From Euzebya pacifica (GTDB lineage: Bacteria; Actinomycetota; Nitriliruptoria; Euzebyales; Euzebyaceae): a stretch of 64,000 nt of DNA. The stretch is from positions 2,113,910 through 2,177,909 of the forward strand of contig NZ_CP031165.1 of assembly GCF_003344865.1 (NCBI RefSeq), read 5' to 3'. Both the position numbers and the translations under genes were made by a program. Under the pieces are notes generated by a model. The model was not told the DNA's origin, did not search any database, and saw only the letters and a program-made list of their open reading frames with translations. This document shows positions 37,158-45,327 of this stretch, in pieces (the first letter of the stretch is position 1; the number at the start of each line of letters is the position of its first letter).

Positions 37158-37382
37158 TATCATCGCGAGTCCATACCAAGTGGGAGCGGCTTTCCCCACC
37201 TACCGGGCAACGACTCGCGTGGGTCCATCACGTCAGAACGCCAGCCCTGTCGGGCTGGTGGGATCGTCGTCGGCCGCTGCCCCTGCGCAGCGGCCGCGTT
37301 GCGTTTTCCCGCCGTCACCACGGCGACGGCCAGAGCAAGACCCACGACAGCTCTCCCCAGAACCGCCCATCAGGAGCACGTC
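37158..37382 (+). promoter_or_regulatory. Structured leader of rpmI-rplT
   Basis: TATCAT (37158-37163) is a likely -10, giving a leader of ~210 bases. It can form a stem GCGAGTC/GACTCGC (37165-37171 with 37212-37218) enclosing GTGGG/CCCAC (37180-37184 with 37195-37199), a perfect hairpin CCAGCCC-TGTC-GGGCTGG (37241-37258), and then the terminator-like hairpin at 37271-37307. It ends with CAGGAG before the rpmI ATG. Such leaders upstream of rpmI-rplT in other bacteria bind ribosomal protein L20 or sense translation; this one matches no family I recognise. Confidence 0.6.
37271..37307 (+). terminator. Attenuator-like terminator upstream of rpmI
   Basis: CGGCCGCTGC (37271-37280) pairs perfectly with GCAGCGGCCG (37287-37296), loop CCCTGC, followed by CGTTGCGTTTT. 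The 10-bp GC stem plus T-rich tail is an intrinsic terminator form, unusual in this genome, and lies 75 bases before the rpmI start. Confidence 0.65.
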
Positions 37383-37580
37383 ATGCCCAAGCAGAAGAGC
37401 CACTCCGGCGCCAAGGACCGCTTCCGCGTCACCAAGACCGGCAAGGTCATGCACCGCCGCCAGAACCGCAACCACCTCGCGGAGCACAAGCCGCAGCGCC
37501 GCAAGCTGCGCCTGCGCAAGGACCAGCCGCTGCACAACACCGCAGAGGCCAAGACCATCAAGCGCATGTTGGGCCAGTAG
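37383..37580 (+). CDS. rpmI: Ribosomal protein L35 (bL35)
   Basis: 65 residues, the standard length. It begins MPKQKSHSGAKDRFRVTKTGK and ends NTAEAKTIKRMLG. A basic protein of the large subunit. CAGGAG lies 5 bases before the ATG. Usually infC lies directly upstream; here a structured leader does. Confidence 0.96.
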   Translation: MPKQKSHSGAKDRFRVTKTGKVMHRRQNRNHLAEHKPQRRKLRLRKDQPLHNTAEAKTIKRMLGQ

Positions 37581-37631
37581 CCCCTCCGTTCACCACCTTC
37601 ACCTCGACACACCTCACCTAGGAGACACCCA

Positions 37632-37985
37632 ATGGCACGCGTGAAGCGCGGCGTCCACGGACGCAAGCACCGTCGTACAGTCATGAACCGCGCGAAGGGG
37701 TTCCGGGGGGCACGCAGCCGCCGGTACCGCGTCGCAAACGAGACGATCCTGCACGCCGATCGGTATGCAACCCGGGACCGTCGCGCGAAGAAGCGGGACT
37801 TCCGCAAGCTGTGGATCACCCGCATCAACGCGGCGGCTCGCCAGGACGGCCTGTCCTACAGCCGCTTCATGTTCGGCCTGAAGCAGGCCGAGATCGAGGT
37901 CGACCGCAAGATCCTGGCCGAGCTGGCCGTCAACGACCCGGCGGCGTTCTCCGCGCTCGTCGAGCAGGCGAAGGCCCACCTGTAG
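37632..37985 (+). CDS. rplT: Ribosomal protein L20 (bL20)
   Basis: 117 residues, full length: [30 protein letters not shown] at the start and [19 protein letters not shown] in the globular domain. It binds 23S rRNA early in assembly and in some bacteria represses its own operon. It lies 51 bases after rpmI with TAGGAGAC before the ATG. Confidence 0.97.
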   Translation: MARVKRGVHGRKHRRTVMNRAKGFRGARSRRYRVANETILHADRYATRDRRAKKRDFRKLWITRINAAARQDGLSYSRFMFGLKQAEIEVDRKILAELAVNDPAAFSALVEQAKAHL

Positions 37986-37987
37986 GG

Positions 37988-38902
37988 ATGGCCATCGCTC
38001 ACGAGGGGCTCGAGGAGGCCGCTGCGGCCGACCTCGAGGGGTCTGCATTCGACGTACGGGCGCTGGTCAACGCGCCCGTCATCACCTCCGCCGCCAACAG
38101 CTCGATCAAGGCGGCGGCGAAGCTGGCAGCCCGCAAGGGGCGCCGCGACGAGGGCATGTTCCTCGTCGAGGGTCCGCAGGCGGTCAGCGAGGCCGTCGAT
38201 CAGCTCGTCGAGCTCTTCATCACGCCGCAGGCGGTCCACGAGCACGTCCACCTGCTGCGTGACGCAGCCGACGCGGGATCGCGGATCCGTACCGTGACCC
38301 CCGAGGTCCTGCGTGCGCTGGCCGACACGGTCACCCCGCAGGGCATGGTCGGTGTGGCGCCCATCCGCCAGGTGTCGCTGGCCGACGTGGTCTCGACCGC
38401 GCGGTTCCTCGTCGTCCTCGACGGCGTCAGCGACCCGGGCAACGCCGGCACGATCGTGCGCACCGCCGACGCCGCAGGCGCCGACGCGGTCGTGTTCGTG
38501 CGCGGCAGCGTCGACCCGTACAACCCCAAGGCCGTCCGTGCCTCGACCGGCTCGGTGTTCCACCTGCCGCTGGTCACGGGCGTCGATCCGGAGGAGCTGC
38601 ACACGCTGGCCGACGCTGGCCTGCAGCTGCTGGCTGCCGACGTGCATGCGTCGGTGCCGCTGGACGAGGTCGACCTGTCGGTGCCCACGGCCCTGGTCTT
38701 CGGGGGAGAAGCCGCAGGTCTTTCCTCGGTTGCCGTCGAGGCATGTAGCGTGTCAGTGCACATTCCGATCGCGACCACGCAGCGGGACGGCTACTCCGGA
38801 CACGCCGAGAGCCTCAACCTCGCCGCCGCCGTTGCGGTCATGGCCTACTCGGTCAACAGCGCGCAGTCCCACCCCTCGACGAAGACGCCACCCACGCCCT
38901 GA
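37988..38902 (+). CDS. TrmH-family (SpoU) rRNA 2'-O-methyltransferase
   Basis: 304 residues from ATG 37988, 2 bases after the rplT stop. The N-terminal substrate domain (ITSAANSSIKAAAKLAARKGRRDEGMFLVEGPQAV) is followed by the knotted SPOUT domain with VLDGVSDPGNAGTIVRTADAAG, ALVFGGEAAGLS and ESLNLAAAVAV (motifs 1-3). It corresponds in position to mycobacterial tsnR after rplT. The target nucleotide cannot be told from sequence. The first ~30 residues are variable and the start could be later. Confidence 0.9.
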   Translation: MAIAHEGLEEAAAADLEGSAFDVRALVNAPVITSAANSSIKAAAKLAARKGRRDEGMFLVEGPQAVSEAVDQLVELFITPQAVHEHVHLLRDAADAGSRIRTVTPEVLRALADTVTPQGMVGVAPIRQVSLADVVSTARFLVVLDGVSDPGNAGTIVRTADAAGADAVVFVRGSVDPYNPKAVRASTGSVFHLPLVTGVDPEELHTLADAGLQLLAADVHASVPLDEVDLSVPTALVFGGEAAGLSSVAVEACSVSVHIPIATTQRDGYSGHAESLNLAAAVAVMAYSVNSAQSHPSTKTPPTP

Positions 38903-38904
38903 CG

Positions 38905-40026
38905 ATGAGCACGCATCTGGCGCAGAAGACGCCCGCCGACATGGCGGCGTTGGAGCTGATCGCCGATGCGGCCGTGATCGTCGGGTCCGACGGCGCCGTC
39001 ACCTACGCCAACACCCAGGCGCTGCGGCTCCTGCGACTGTCGGCGGACCGCGTCGTCGGCCAGCAGGCCGACCACGTGCTGCGCCTGCGGACCGAGGACG
39101 GGGCCGACTGGTGGGCGACCTGCACACCGATGCAGGCCGACGCCGCGCTGCTGCCCCGCATCGCCGAGCAGGAGCTGACCCTCGTGGGGGCCGGGACCTC
39201 CCGGGCGGTGGCGATGACCGGTGCCCGGCTGGCCGACGACGCCGGCCGGACCGCCCAGCTCGTCCTGACCATCCGCCGGGCCGACGCCCGTCGTCGCCGC
39301 GACGTGGCTCGCTCCGACCTCGTGTCGACGGTGTCCCACGAGCTGCGCAGCCCGCTGACCAGCGTGAAGGGGTTCACCAAGACGCTGCTGGCCAAGTGGG
39401 ACCGGTTCAACGACGAGCAGAAGAAGCAGATGCTCGCCACGGTCAACGAGGACGCCGACCGCGTCACCCGGCTGCTCGGCGAGCTGCTGGCCGTCAGCCG
39501 CATCGACGCCGGCCGCCTGCAGCTGAAGCGCCAGATGATCGACATGGCCGCCACCGCTGCCCGAGTCGGTGAGCGTGTGGAAGCCGGTGTGGGCCACGGC
39601 CGCACGATCACCGTCGACATCGGCGAGCTGCCCCAGCTGTACGCCGACCCCGACCGGGTCGAGCAGATCCTCTCCAACCTGCTGGAGAACGCGATCCGCT
39701 ACACCGGCGGAAAGATCACGATCACCGCCAGCGAGACCGAGGAGTTCGTCGAGGTCGCCGTTGCCGACGAAGGCGACGGCATCCCCGAGGAGTTCCTCAA
39801 CCCCATCTTCACCAAGTTCTTCCGCAAGCCCGGCGAGCGGAAGCAGGGGACCGGCCTCGGCCTGTACATCACCAAGGGCCTCGTGCAGGCCCACGGCGGC
39901 GAGATCGTCGTCGAGTCCACCCCCGGCAGCGGATCGGTCTTCCGATTTACGTTGCCGAAGGGCGGACTCGAGCTCGCAGGCATCGACCTCTCGGCCCTTC
40001 GGCACACCAACGGCGACAGCCACTAG
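38905..40026 (+). CDS. PAS-domain sensor histidine kinase
   Basis: 373 residues, 2 bases after the trmH gene. It has no membrane segment. A PAS domain (~15-115: IADAAVIVGSDGAVTYANTQALRLL) is followed by HisKA with STVSHELRSPLTSVKGF and an HATPase domain (QILSNLLENAIRY; ADEGDGIPEE; GTGLGLYITKGLVQAHGG). It is a cytosolic kinase sensing an internal signal; no response regulator is adjacent. Confidence 0.88.
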   Translation: MSTHLAQKTPADMAALELIADAAVIVGSDGAVTYANTQALRLLRLSADRVVGQQADHVLRLRTEDGADWWATCTPMQADAALLPRIAEQELTLVGAGTSRAVAMTGARLADDAGRTAQLVLTIRRADARRRRDVARSDLVSTVSHELRSPLTSVKGFTKTLLAKWDRFNDEQKKQMLATVNEDADRVTRLLGELLAVSRIDAGRLQLKRQMIDMAATAARVGERVEAGVGHGRTITVDIGELPQLYADPDRVEQILSNLLENAIRYTGGKITITASETEEFVEVAVADEGDGIPEEFLNPIFTKFFRKPGERKQGTGLGLYITKGLVQAHGGEIVVESTPGSGSVFRFTLPKGGLELAGIDLSALRHTNGDSH

Positions 40027-40143
40027 CCCCGCGTCAGCCACGCGGGCCCCGGCTCGTTCGCGGACACGCCCGGCGCCGCCACCGGCCGCCGCCACGTCCG
40101 CGCCCCCCACCCCTGCCCCCACGCCAGAGCGGAGCACCCAGCT

Positions 40144-41217
40144 GTGACCACTGATCCCACCACCGATTCCCCGGACGTCCCCACCCCCGACGACGTGCTC
40201 GCCCTCGGCGCCGAGGCCGTCGCTGAGCTGCAGGCCGCCACGGACCTCGACGCCCTCGACGCCGTCCGACAGACCTGGATGGGCAAGAAGGGCCGCCTGT
40301 CCCTGGTCAAGCGCAGCCTCGGGAAGATGGACCCCGAGACGCGCAAGGCCGTCGGCCAGGCCGTCAACACCGTCAACGCCGACTTCGGCCGCACCGAGTC
40401 CGCCCGGCGCACCACGCTGGAGCTCGAACGCGACCGCGTCGTCCTGGCCGCCGAGGCCATCGACATCACGCTGCCGCCGCGCGTGCCCACCCGCGGGTCG
40501 CTGCACCCGCTCCGCCAGACCCTCGACGCGATCCTCGACGTGTTCGTCGGGTTGGGCTACGAGATCGTGACCGGCCCCGAGGTCGAGTCGGACTGGTTCA
40601 ACTTCGACGCCCTCAACACCCAGATGGACCACCCGGCCCGCACCCTGCAGGACACCATCTACGTGCACGGCCTGACCGAGGCGCCCAAGCGGGACGACGG
40701 CACGACCGGGATGCTGCTGCGCACCCAGACCTCGCCGATGCAGATCCGCACGATGCTGGACAACGACCCGCCGGTGTACGTCGCCATCCCCGGCCGTGTC
40801 TACCGGCAGGACACCCCCGACGCGACGCACGTCCCGGTCTTCCACCAGATCGAGGGCCTCGCCGTCGACACCGACCTGTCGCTGTCGGACCTCTACGGCA
40901 CCCTGATGGCGTTCGCCCGTGCGCTGGTGGGCGAGGACGTGAAGCTGCGCTTCCGCCCGCACTACTTCCCCTTCACCGAACCGTCCGCCGAGCTCGACGC
41001 CTGGGTCCCCGACGGGCAGGGCGGCGGCAAGTGGATGGAGCTGCTCGGCTCGGGCATGGTCCATCCCAACGTGCTGCGCGCCGGCGGCTACGACCCCGAG
41101 GAGGTCCAGGGCTTCGCGTTCGGCATCGGCATCGAACGCACCGCCATGGTCCGCTACGGCGTGCCCGACCTGCGGCTGTTCGCCGACAACGACGTCCGAC
41201 TGCTGTCCAGCTTCTAG
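40144..41217 (+). CDS. pheS: Phenylalanyl-tRNA synthetase alpha subunit
   Basis: 357 residues from GTG 40144. The N-terminal coiled coil (WMGKKGRLSLVKRSLGKM) is followed by the catalytic core: HPLRQTLDAILDVFVGLGYE, motif 2 LLRTQTSPMQIRTM, and the end GFAFGIGIERTAMVRYGVPDLR (motif 3). The pair with pheT forms the heterotetramer. In the 117-base gap upstream, a hairpin or promoter is not clear. Confidence 0.96.
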   Translation: MTTDPTTDSPDVPTPDDVLALGAEAVAELQAATDLDALDAVRQTWMGKKGRLSLVKRSLGKMDPETRKAVGQAVNTVNADFGRTESARRTTLELERDRVVLAAEAIDITLPPRVPTRGSLHPLRQTLDAILDVFVGLGYEIVTGPEVESDWFNFDALNTQMDHPARTLQDTIYVHGLTEAPKRDDGTTGMLLRTQTSPMQIRTMLDNDPPVYVAIPGRVYRQDTPDATHVPVFHQIEGLAVDTDLSLSDLYGTLMAFARALVGEDVKLRFRPHYFPFTEPSAELDAWVPDGQGGGKWMELLGSGMVHPNVLRAGGYDPEEVQGFAFGIGIERTAMVRYGVPDLRLFADNDVRLLSSF

Positions 41218-41244
41218 CTCGCGGCGTCACGAGGAGAACCCATC

Positions 41245-43662
41245 ATGCGCGTTCCTGTTTCCTGGCTGTACACCTACGTCGACCTCGACCTGTCCCCCGA
41301 GGAGCTTGCCGACGTCCTGACCATCGGTGGACTCGAGGTGGACGCCGTCGAGCGGCCCACCACCGGTGCCCGCGGCCTGAAGGTCGTGGAGATCCTGTCC
41401 TTCGCCCCCGTCCCCAAGGCCGACAAGCTGTCGCTGGTCAACGCCTTCGACGGCGAGCGCGAGTGGGAGATCGTCTGCGGCGCCAAGAACTTCTCCGTCG
41501 GCGACCGCGTTCCGGCGGCGCTGCCGGGGTCCACGCTGCCCGGCGGCTTCGAGATCGGCACCAAGAAGCTGATGGGCGTCACGTCCAACGGCATGCTCGC
41601 CTCCGCCCGTGAGCTGGGCGTGGGCGAGGACCACGCCGGCATCTGGCTGCTGGGCGACGACGCGCCCGTCGGCGCCGACGTCACCGACTGGCTCGACCTC
41701 GAGGAAGCCGTCCTCGACATCGACCTGACCCCCGACCGGGGCTACGGCGCCTCCATCTGGGGCCTGGCCCGCGACCTGCACGCGCTGACGGGTGCGGACC
41801 TGACCCTCCCCGAGCTCGGCGACAACCCGGGCGGCAACGCCACCGTCGAGGTGTCCCTTGCCGACGGCACCGGGGTACGGCGCTGGGACGGCCGCGGCAT
41901 CGAGGGCGTCACCGTGCGCCCCTCGCCGCCGGAGATCCAGAAGCGGCTGAACCTGGCCGGCATGCGCCCCATCAGCAACGTCGTGGACGCCACCAACTAC
42001 GCGATGCTGGAGACCGGCTACCCGGTCCACGCCTACGACCGGGCGCTGCTGAACGGCGCCATCACCGTCCGCAACGCCGAGGCCGGCGAGGTGCTCAAGA
42101 CCCTCGACGGGGTCGACCGCACCCTCGACGCGGAGGACGTCGTCATCGCCGACGAGTCCGGTGCCATCGGCCTGGCCGGCGTGATGGGCGGCGACGCCAC
42201 CGAGATCAACGACGGCACCACCGACCTGTACGTCGAGGTCGCGGCATGGGACCCGGTCAAGGTGCTGCGCACCGGCCGACGCCACCACCTGTTCACCGAG
42301 GCCAAGTCCCGGTTCGAGCGGACCGTCAACACCTCGTGGCTGCCGCAGGGTGCGACGCGCGTGGCCGACCTGATCACCGAGTGGGCGGGCGGCACCGTCG
42401 TTGGTGGCCACGACCTCGAGCCGATCCCCGACACACCGACGCCGATCCGCCTGCGGCCGGCCCGCGTCCGGTCGCTGATCGGCATGGACATCCCAGCCGA
42501 CCGGCAGGTCGAGCTGCTGGAGTCGCTGGGCTGCACCACCGAAGGCGAGGGCGAGGACGAACGGCTGGTCGTCCCGCCGCCGTACCGCCCCGACATGCAG
42601 ATCGAGGCCGACCTGACCGAGGAGGTCGCGCGCCTGTTCGGCTACGACAACATCGAGCCGCGGGTGCCGTCGACCGGTCAGTCGGGACGACGCTCGCCCG
42701 AGGACCTGGCGGCGCTCGACATCCGGCGCGCGCTGGCCGGCGGTGGCTGGACGGAGGTCCTGCAGTACCCGTTCATCGCCGACGAGGACCTCGAGGCGCT
42801 GGGCCTGGACGACGAGGACCCTCGCCGCCGGACCATCAAGCTGGTCAACCCGCTGTCCAAGGAGGAGTCGGTGCTGCGCACCACGCTGCTCCCCGGGCTG
42901 CTGGCGACCGTGCGCCGCAACGTCAACCGCCAGAACACCGACCTCGCCCTGTTCGAGACCGGCCACGTGTTCGTGCCGCCGGGGGACGGCCACGAGGCCC
43001 TCGACGGTGGCCCGTCGGGCGTCGAGCTGCCCGCCGAACCCGACCACGTCGCGCTGATCGCGTGCGGGGCCTTCGAACCCGGCCGGCACGACGGCGACGC
43101 TCGTCAGGTCGAGTTCGCCGACGTCATGGGTGCGGTGGAGCTGCTCCGCCGCACCGTCGTGGCCGACGACCTGCGGGTGGAGCGCACCCACGAGATGCCC
43201 TTCCACCCCGGCCGTGCTGCCCGCGTGTTCTTCGGTGACACCGAGGTGGGCGTGGTCGGCGAGCTGCACCCCCGCGTCTGCAAGGCGTTCGAGGTGCCCG
43301 AGCGGACTGTCGCGGCCGAGCTGCGCCTGGACGTCATCGTCGCCGGTGGGGCGAACCTGCCGACCGCGGTGATGCCCTCACCGCTGCCGGGCCTGCGGTT
43401 CGACGTGGCCGTCCTCGTCGACGTCGCCGTGGACCACGCCACCGTTCGTGACGTGGTGGCCGAGGCCGCCGGTGAACGCCTGAGCAGCATCGAGCTGTTC
43501 GACGTGTTCGCCGGCGAGCAGCTGGGGGAGGGCAAGAAGTCCCTCGCCTTCTCGCTCCTGCTCGACGACCCCGAGACCCAGCTGACCGACACCGAGGAGG
43601 CGGCTGCCATCGAGCGGATCGCCGACGCGGTCGAGGCGATGGGTGGCCAGCTGCGGCGGTAG
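41245..43662 (+). CDS. pheT: Phenylalanyl-tRNA synthetase beta subunit
   Basis: 805 residues, normal length. Order: MRVPVSWLYTYVDLD, tRNA-binding OB fold (VVEILSFAPVPKADKLSLVNA, CGAKNFSVGDRVPAALPG), B3/4 editing domain (RPISNVVDATNYAMLETGYPVHAYD), B5, core domain with the inactive class II fold, and the C-terminal anticodon-binding domain (PLPGLRFDVAVLVDVAV...). It starts 27 bases after pheS with GAGGAG. Its TAG stop forms the start of the next gene's -10 box. Usually argC follows pheT in mycobacteria; here 16 kb intervene. Confidence 0.96.
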   Translation: MRVPVSWLYTYVDLDLSPEELADVLTIGGLEVDAVERPTTGARGLKVVEILSFAPVPKADKLSLVNAFDGEREWEIVCGAKNFSVGDRVPAALPGSTLPGGFEIGTKKLMGVTSNGMLASARELGVGEDHAGIWLLGDDAPVGADVTDWLDLEEAVLDIDLTPDRGYGASIWGLARDLHALTGADLTLPELGDNPGGNATVEVSLADGTGVRRWDGRGIEGVTVRPSPPEIQKRLNLAGMRPISNVVDATNYAMLETGYPVHAYDRALLNGAITVRNAEAGEVLKTLDGVDRTLDAEDVVIADESGAIGLAGVMGGDATEINDGTTDLYVEVAAWDPVKVLRTGRRHHLFTEAKSRFERTVNTSWLPQGATRVADLITEWAGGTVVGGHDLEPIPDTPTPIRLRPARVRSLIGMDIPADRQVELLESLGCTTEGEGEDERLVVPPPYRPDMQIEADLTEEVARLFGYDNIEPRVPSTGQSGRRSPEDLAALDIRRALAGGGWTEVLQYPFIADEDLEALGLDDEDPRRRTIKLVNPLSKEESVLRTTLLPGLLATVRRNVNRQNTDLALFETGHVFVPPGDGHEALDGGPSGVELPAEPDHVALIACGAFEPGRHDGDARQVEFADVMGAVELLRRTVVADDLRVERTHEMPFHPGRAARVFFGDTEVGVVGELHPRVCKAFEVPERTVAAELRLDVIVAGGANLPTAVMPSPLPGLRFDVAVLVDVAVDHATVRDVVAEAAGERLSSIELFDVFAGEQLGEGKKSLAFSLLLDDPETQLTDTEEAAAIERIADAVEAMGGQLRR

Positions 43663-43665
43663 CGT
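43660..43665 (+). promoter_or_regulatory. -10 box TAGCGT overlapping the pheT stop
   Basis: TAGCGT begins with the pheT TAG stop and ends 9 bases before ATG 43675. It is the second case in this window of a -10 hexamer built on the preceding stop codon. Confidence 0.4.
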
Positions 43666-43674
43666 GATCGGCCG

Positions 43675-44256
43675 ATGCTGATGCCGAAGACGACGTGGAC
43701 GGGGCTGGCCGACGGCTCCATCACCGTGGCGTTCCGGCGCTGGAAACGGCCGACCGTGAAGGCCGGTGGCACCCTGCGGACCGCCGCCGGCCTGCTGGCC
43801 ATCGACGCCGTCGACCGCATCGACGAGGCCGACATCACCGCCGCGGACGCCCGTTCGGCCGGCCACGGGTCCGTCGCCGACGTCCTCGCTGCGCTGCAGG
43901 AGGGTCCGGACCGGACGCTGTACCGGATCACCTTCCACCATGCCGGCACCGACCCTCGGGTGGCGCTGCGGGACGACGCGGAGCTGACCCCGGAGGACCG
44001 GGTCGCCCTGGACGAGGCGCTGGCCCGCCTGGACGCCGCCGCCGCGGACGGCCCGTGGACGTCGACGTTCCTGCGGCTGATCGCCGACCACGACGGCGTC
44101 CGTGCCCCCGACCTGGCCCTGCAGGTGGGGGAGGCCGACGTGCCACGCTTCAAGCGGCGGGTCCGCCGGCTCAAGGCCCTCGGCCTGACGGAGTCCCTCC
44201 GCGTCGGCTACCGCCTGTCCCCCCGAGGTCGAGCCCACCTGGGGCTGGACACGTGA
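43675..44256 (+). CDS. ASCH/PUA-like protein with C-terminal winged-helix-like segment
   Basis: 193 residues; not a named family with certainty. The N-terminal ~60 residues (LMPKTTWTGLADGSITVAFRRWKRPTVKAGGTLRT...AIDAVDRI) look like an ASCH/PUA-type RNA-binding barrel, which often starts with a Lys/Trp loop of this kind. The C-terminal ~70 residues (FLRLIADHDGVRAPDLALQVGEADVPRFKRRVRRLKALGL) read as a small winged helix. An RNA- or nucleotide-related regulatory role is a guess. Confidence 0.7.
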   Translation: MLMPKTTWTGLADGSITVAFRRWKRPTVKAGGTLRTAAGLLAIDAVDRIDEADITAADARSAGHGSVADVLAALQEGPDRTLYRITFHHAGTDPRVALRDDAELTPEDRVALDEALARLDAAAADGPWTSTFLRLIADHDGVRAPDLALQVGEADVPRFKRRVRRLKALGLTESLRVGYRLSPRGRAHLGLDT

Positions 44257-44314
44257 CCAGCTACCGGGAGGCGTGGACGAATCGGACACGAACCCCAGGG
44301 TGTGCGTCGCATGG

Positions 44315-44444
44315 CCGGCGAGGGGCGCGGGTGAGCCGACACGCTTCCGATGCGTGTCGCCTGACCGGCGAGGGGCGCGGGTGAGCCGACACGCTTCCGA
44401 TGCGTGTCGCGTGACCGGCGAGGGGCGCGGGTGAGCCGACACGC
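44315..44444. repeat. 50-base tandem repeat with embedded hairpins
   Basis: Units 44315-44364, 44365-44414 and a partial 44415-44444 are nearly identical. Each full unit holds CGACACGC-TTCCGAT-GCGTGTCG, an 8-bp perfect hairpin, and CCGGCGAGGGGCGCGGGTGA. A decayed copy precedes them (44284-44314). The array lies between convergent genes, so it may serve as a multiplied bidirectional terminator. Confidence 0.85.
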
Positions 44445-44445
44445 G

Positions 44446-45327
44446 TCAGTGGGAGGAGTCCCAGTCGTAGCCGCGTTCGGCCCAGTAGTCGGCCGGGCGG
44501 TCGTTGGTGAAGCGGATCGTGCCGATGCGCTTGAGGGCCTTGATGCCGTAGTGCAACGGGGTGACCAGCCGCAGCGGGGCACCGTGGTCGCTGGTCAGCG
44601 GCTGCCCGTTGAGGCCGGTCGCCAGCAGGGTCTGGGGGTGCATGGCGGTGTCGGCGTCCAGGCCGACGTAGTACGCCTCGTCTGGGGTGACCAGCTGCAC
44701 GTAACCGGTGTCGGCCAGCACGGACTCGTACCGGCCGGCGAAGTCGGCGAAGCGGATGCCCTCCCAGGCCACGACGTTGCTCCACCCCTCGATGCACTTG
44801 TGCTCTGTCACCTGCCGCACGGGGCTGGTGCCGTCGAGGACGTCGACCAAGCCCAGCTCGTCGAGCGGTTGCCCGTCCGGCCCCTCCACGCGCAGCCGCC
44901 ACGCGGCCGCATCCAGCGGGGGGTCCAGGCCGATGGTCCCGTTCACGCGGATGTCCTCGGCCGCGGAGACGTCGAACTCCGGGGCCAGCCGGCCGGGGTC
45001 GTACAGGGTCGACCAGACGGCCTCGTTCCACTCGAACCCGCGGCGCAGCGGCCACGGGATGTTGCCGTCCTCGGGTCGGCGGAGCAGCCAGCCCCAGCCC
45101 AGCCCAACCGCCGCAACCCCGGCCGCGCCGGTCAGCAGCGAACGGCGGGTCTGCTGCACATAGGTCGCCCGGCTGACCCGTGTCGTCTCCTCCCGCGCCT
45201 GCGCGGCGAAGGCACGGGCACGTCGGTCGCGGACAGTCGGCTCGGGCACATCGGCCCGGTGGAGGAACCCCACGACCTCGTCCTGCCCGGCTGCGTCGTG
45301 CCCGTCGGTGCGCGTCGGGTCGGTCAC
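44446..45327 (-). CDS. Molybdopterin-dependent oxidoreductase (sulfite oxidase family), membrane-anchored
   Basis: 293 residues from GTG 45327. A twin-arginine segment (QQTRRSLLTGAAGVAAVGLGWGWLL, residues ~58-82) sits after a cytosolic N-terminal stretch. The Mo-cofactor domain has the ligand cysteine in EHKCIEGWS and the end GAPLRLVTPLHYGIKALKRIGTIRF, typical of MsrP/YedY-like enzymes. Its start overlaps the stop of the upstream cytochrome b gene, so the pair is a likely membrane redox complex, the cytochrome passing electrons between the quinone pool and the Mo centre. Substrate unknown. Confidence 0.85.
   Translation of the reverse strand: MTDPTRTDGHDAAGQDEVVGFLHRADVPEPTVRDRRARAFAAQAREETTRVSRATYVQQTRRSLLTGAAGVAAVGLGWGWLLRRPEDGNIPWPLRRGFEWNEAVWSTLYDPGRLAPEFDVSAAEDIRVNGTIGLDPPLDAAAWRLRVEGPDGQPLDELGLVDVLDGTSPVRQVTEHKCIEGWSNVVAWEGIRFADFAGRYESVLADTGYVQLVTPDEAYYVGLDADTAMHPQTLLATGLNGQPLTSDHGAPLRLVTPLHYGIKALKRIGTIRFTNDRPADYWAERGYDWDSSH

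Noticed and set aside
37097..37382. An infC gene with a non-standard start
   Set aside because: The interval is too short for IF3 and no IF3 motif is seen in any frame.
44315..44444. CRISPR array
   Set aside because: The repeats are directly adjacent with no unique spacers, and no cas genes are present.
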